From Pyrocephalus nanus (lineage: Eukaryota; Chordata; Aves; Passeriformes; Tyrannidae): a DNA stretch of 64,000 bases. Position numbers and translations under genes: made by a program. Below the pieces are notes generated by a model. That model was not told the DNA's origin. It saw only the letters and a program-made list of their open reading frames with translations, and searched no databases. The stretch lies in contig CM076279.1 in NCBI GenBank assembly GCA_038380795.1, forward strand, positions 2,805,001 through 2,869,000, written 5' to 3'. The stretch's first letter is position 1. Each line of letters opens with the position of its first letter. This document shows positions 62,775 to 64,000 of the stretch, one piece after another.

Positions 62775-64000
62775 CTAGAAAGTCACAGAAAATTTTCAGA
62801 GTTCAAGTATCAAATAAAAGAACAAGTGTGCTGGTGTAAAAGAGAGGCCTTTAACCCGATCAGTTGAAAATAGTATTCAGATTTCAATTTCCTGTCCCAG
62901 CTTCTGCCCAACTTCCCTTGGCAGGGCTTTGAAGAAGGGAATGGAAGGCCCGAGTTATTTTCGCTTTCCCCGGTTGAATTTCGCACGCCCGAACCCAGCC
63001 TTCAGAGCTCACAACAATACCTCCATCTTCACAGTCTGTGTTGACTTCAGTGCTTCACTACCTGCTGGAGAACCCCCTTTCTTAATCTCACCTTTAAATG
63101 AGATTCCATTAACATAATTTAAGAGGAATAATATATGATTAATAACAAACGAGATTTAATTAAATTATATTTAACCCCCCACCAATATTTAAACAAACTC
63201 CTTTTGACACGATCACCTACTCCCATTAAAAAAAAAAAAAAAAAAATTATCCCAGTGCCATCTTTGCTCAGACAAGGTGCAGGATTATTCCCTGCTTGTC
63301 ATATCTCAAAATGCAGAGCAGGGTAATGCGTGACACGTGGTACCTTCTTAATCTATTAGAAACCCGTAACACTGTAATACCTATTCAGCCTTTGCAGATG
63401 TTAAACCTCTATGCAGAGGTATTTTACATGAACAGCCTATGCTATTTGGCATATTAAACTCAAGACATCTACAGGAACCAGGCTGGGTTTCTTCAGACAC
63501 GATGGTTTATCAATAGCAATGGATCTGTAAGATTTTATGCACATGAAAAAGTAGAGATGGACAACATATTGTCACAACACCGACAAAAACTCTGGCAAAC
63601 TGTAAATATTTAAGAAGTTTTGATGTGATTCCTCAAACAGAAAGAAATCAGGCAGCGTTTATAACTTTCTGTGACACGTTTCTGTCCCCACAGGTCAGAG
63701 GAGTTGCCTGACCGTGCTAAGACACACGACGGTGGCATCGCTGGACAAAGCTGGCTCCACCCATGGCTTGTAACAGAAGACACATTCAAACAGACCTGGG
63801 GCTGACATTTTCATTTTACAGGCAGAGAGGAAGTACCTCACGATAAATTTCCCATTTTGACAGAAATTATTTCCATATAAAACAAAGACTCTGACACGTA
63901 AGAGACGGAAAAGCCCAGCTAATTCATCCAGTCTGTCACCTTGCCAGCACTCAAGTAGCTATTCCAGCACTGAGTGAGCCTTTCAGAAAGGTCAGGAAGC
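62775..64000 (-). other. CEP112: CEP112 intron (partial) at the window edge
   Basis: Sequence upstream of the first exon in the window. It was scanned on the minus strand for a coiled-coil exon ending with two bases of a split codon, and none was convincing. An A18 run lies at about 63229-63246. The rest is featureless. Confidence 0.6.

Noticed and set aside
62775..64000. Search for the next upstream CEP112 exon
   Set aside because: No minus-strand segment combined helical charged composition, the right phase and splice sites.

Overview
The window looks like nuclear DNA of a bird, probably a songbird. It is AT-rich, intron-dominated sequence. Its interspersed repeats are almost all fragments of CR1, the LINE typical of avian genomes. 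There are no bacterial operons, tRNA or rRNA genes, or CRISPR arrays. The bird call rests on the CR1 subfamily style; the songbird call is weaker.

One gene explains all the convincing coding sequence: a partial CEP112 (CCDC46, centrosomal protein of 112 kDa) on the minus strand. Six exons were found, in transcript order at 62774-62639, 59384-59277, 47595-47413, 21170-20940, 8172-8110 and 4469-4320. They have canonical AG/GT splice sites and join without a frame break into about 290 residues of charged coiled coil, matching the C-terminal third of vertebrate CEP112. The 5' exons lie beyond position 64000 and the last coding part lies below position 1. The rest (about 98.5%) is intron, including introns of about 26.2, 12.8 and 11.7 kb.

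Region by region: 1-4319 is the 3'-most intron visible. From 4.3 to 21.2 kb there are three exons, several CR1 copies and microsatellites. From 21.2 to 47.4 kb lies one giant intron with a long, decayed CR1 relic at 39.3-40.1 kb. From 47.4 to 50 kb there is an exon, then a CpG-rich, G-run-rich segment, then a 975-nt plus-strand reading frame with a single internal stop. From 50 to 64 kb there are two more exons, one CR1, a 40-bp duplication and a perfect 19-bp minisatellite.

The most interesting places are the CpG-rich segment at about 48.3-49.15 kb with the unexplained open frame beside it, the exon lengths (five in-frame exons, two of them exact multiples of seven codons), the perfect minisatellite with an E-box in every unit, and a perfect 12-bp-arm palindrome at 25.1 kb. 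Matches to CEP112 and CR1 come from memory of those families; no alignment was run.
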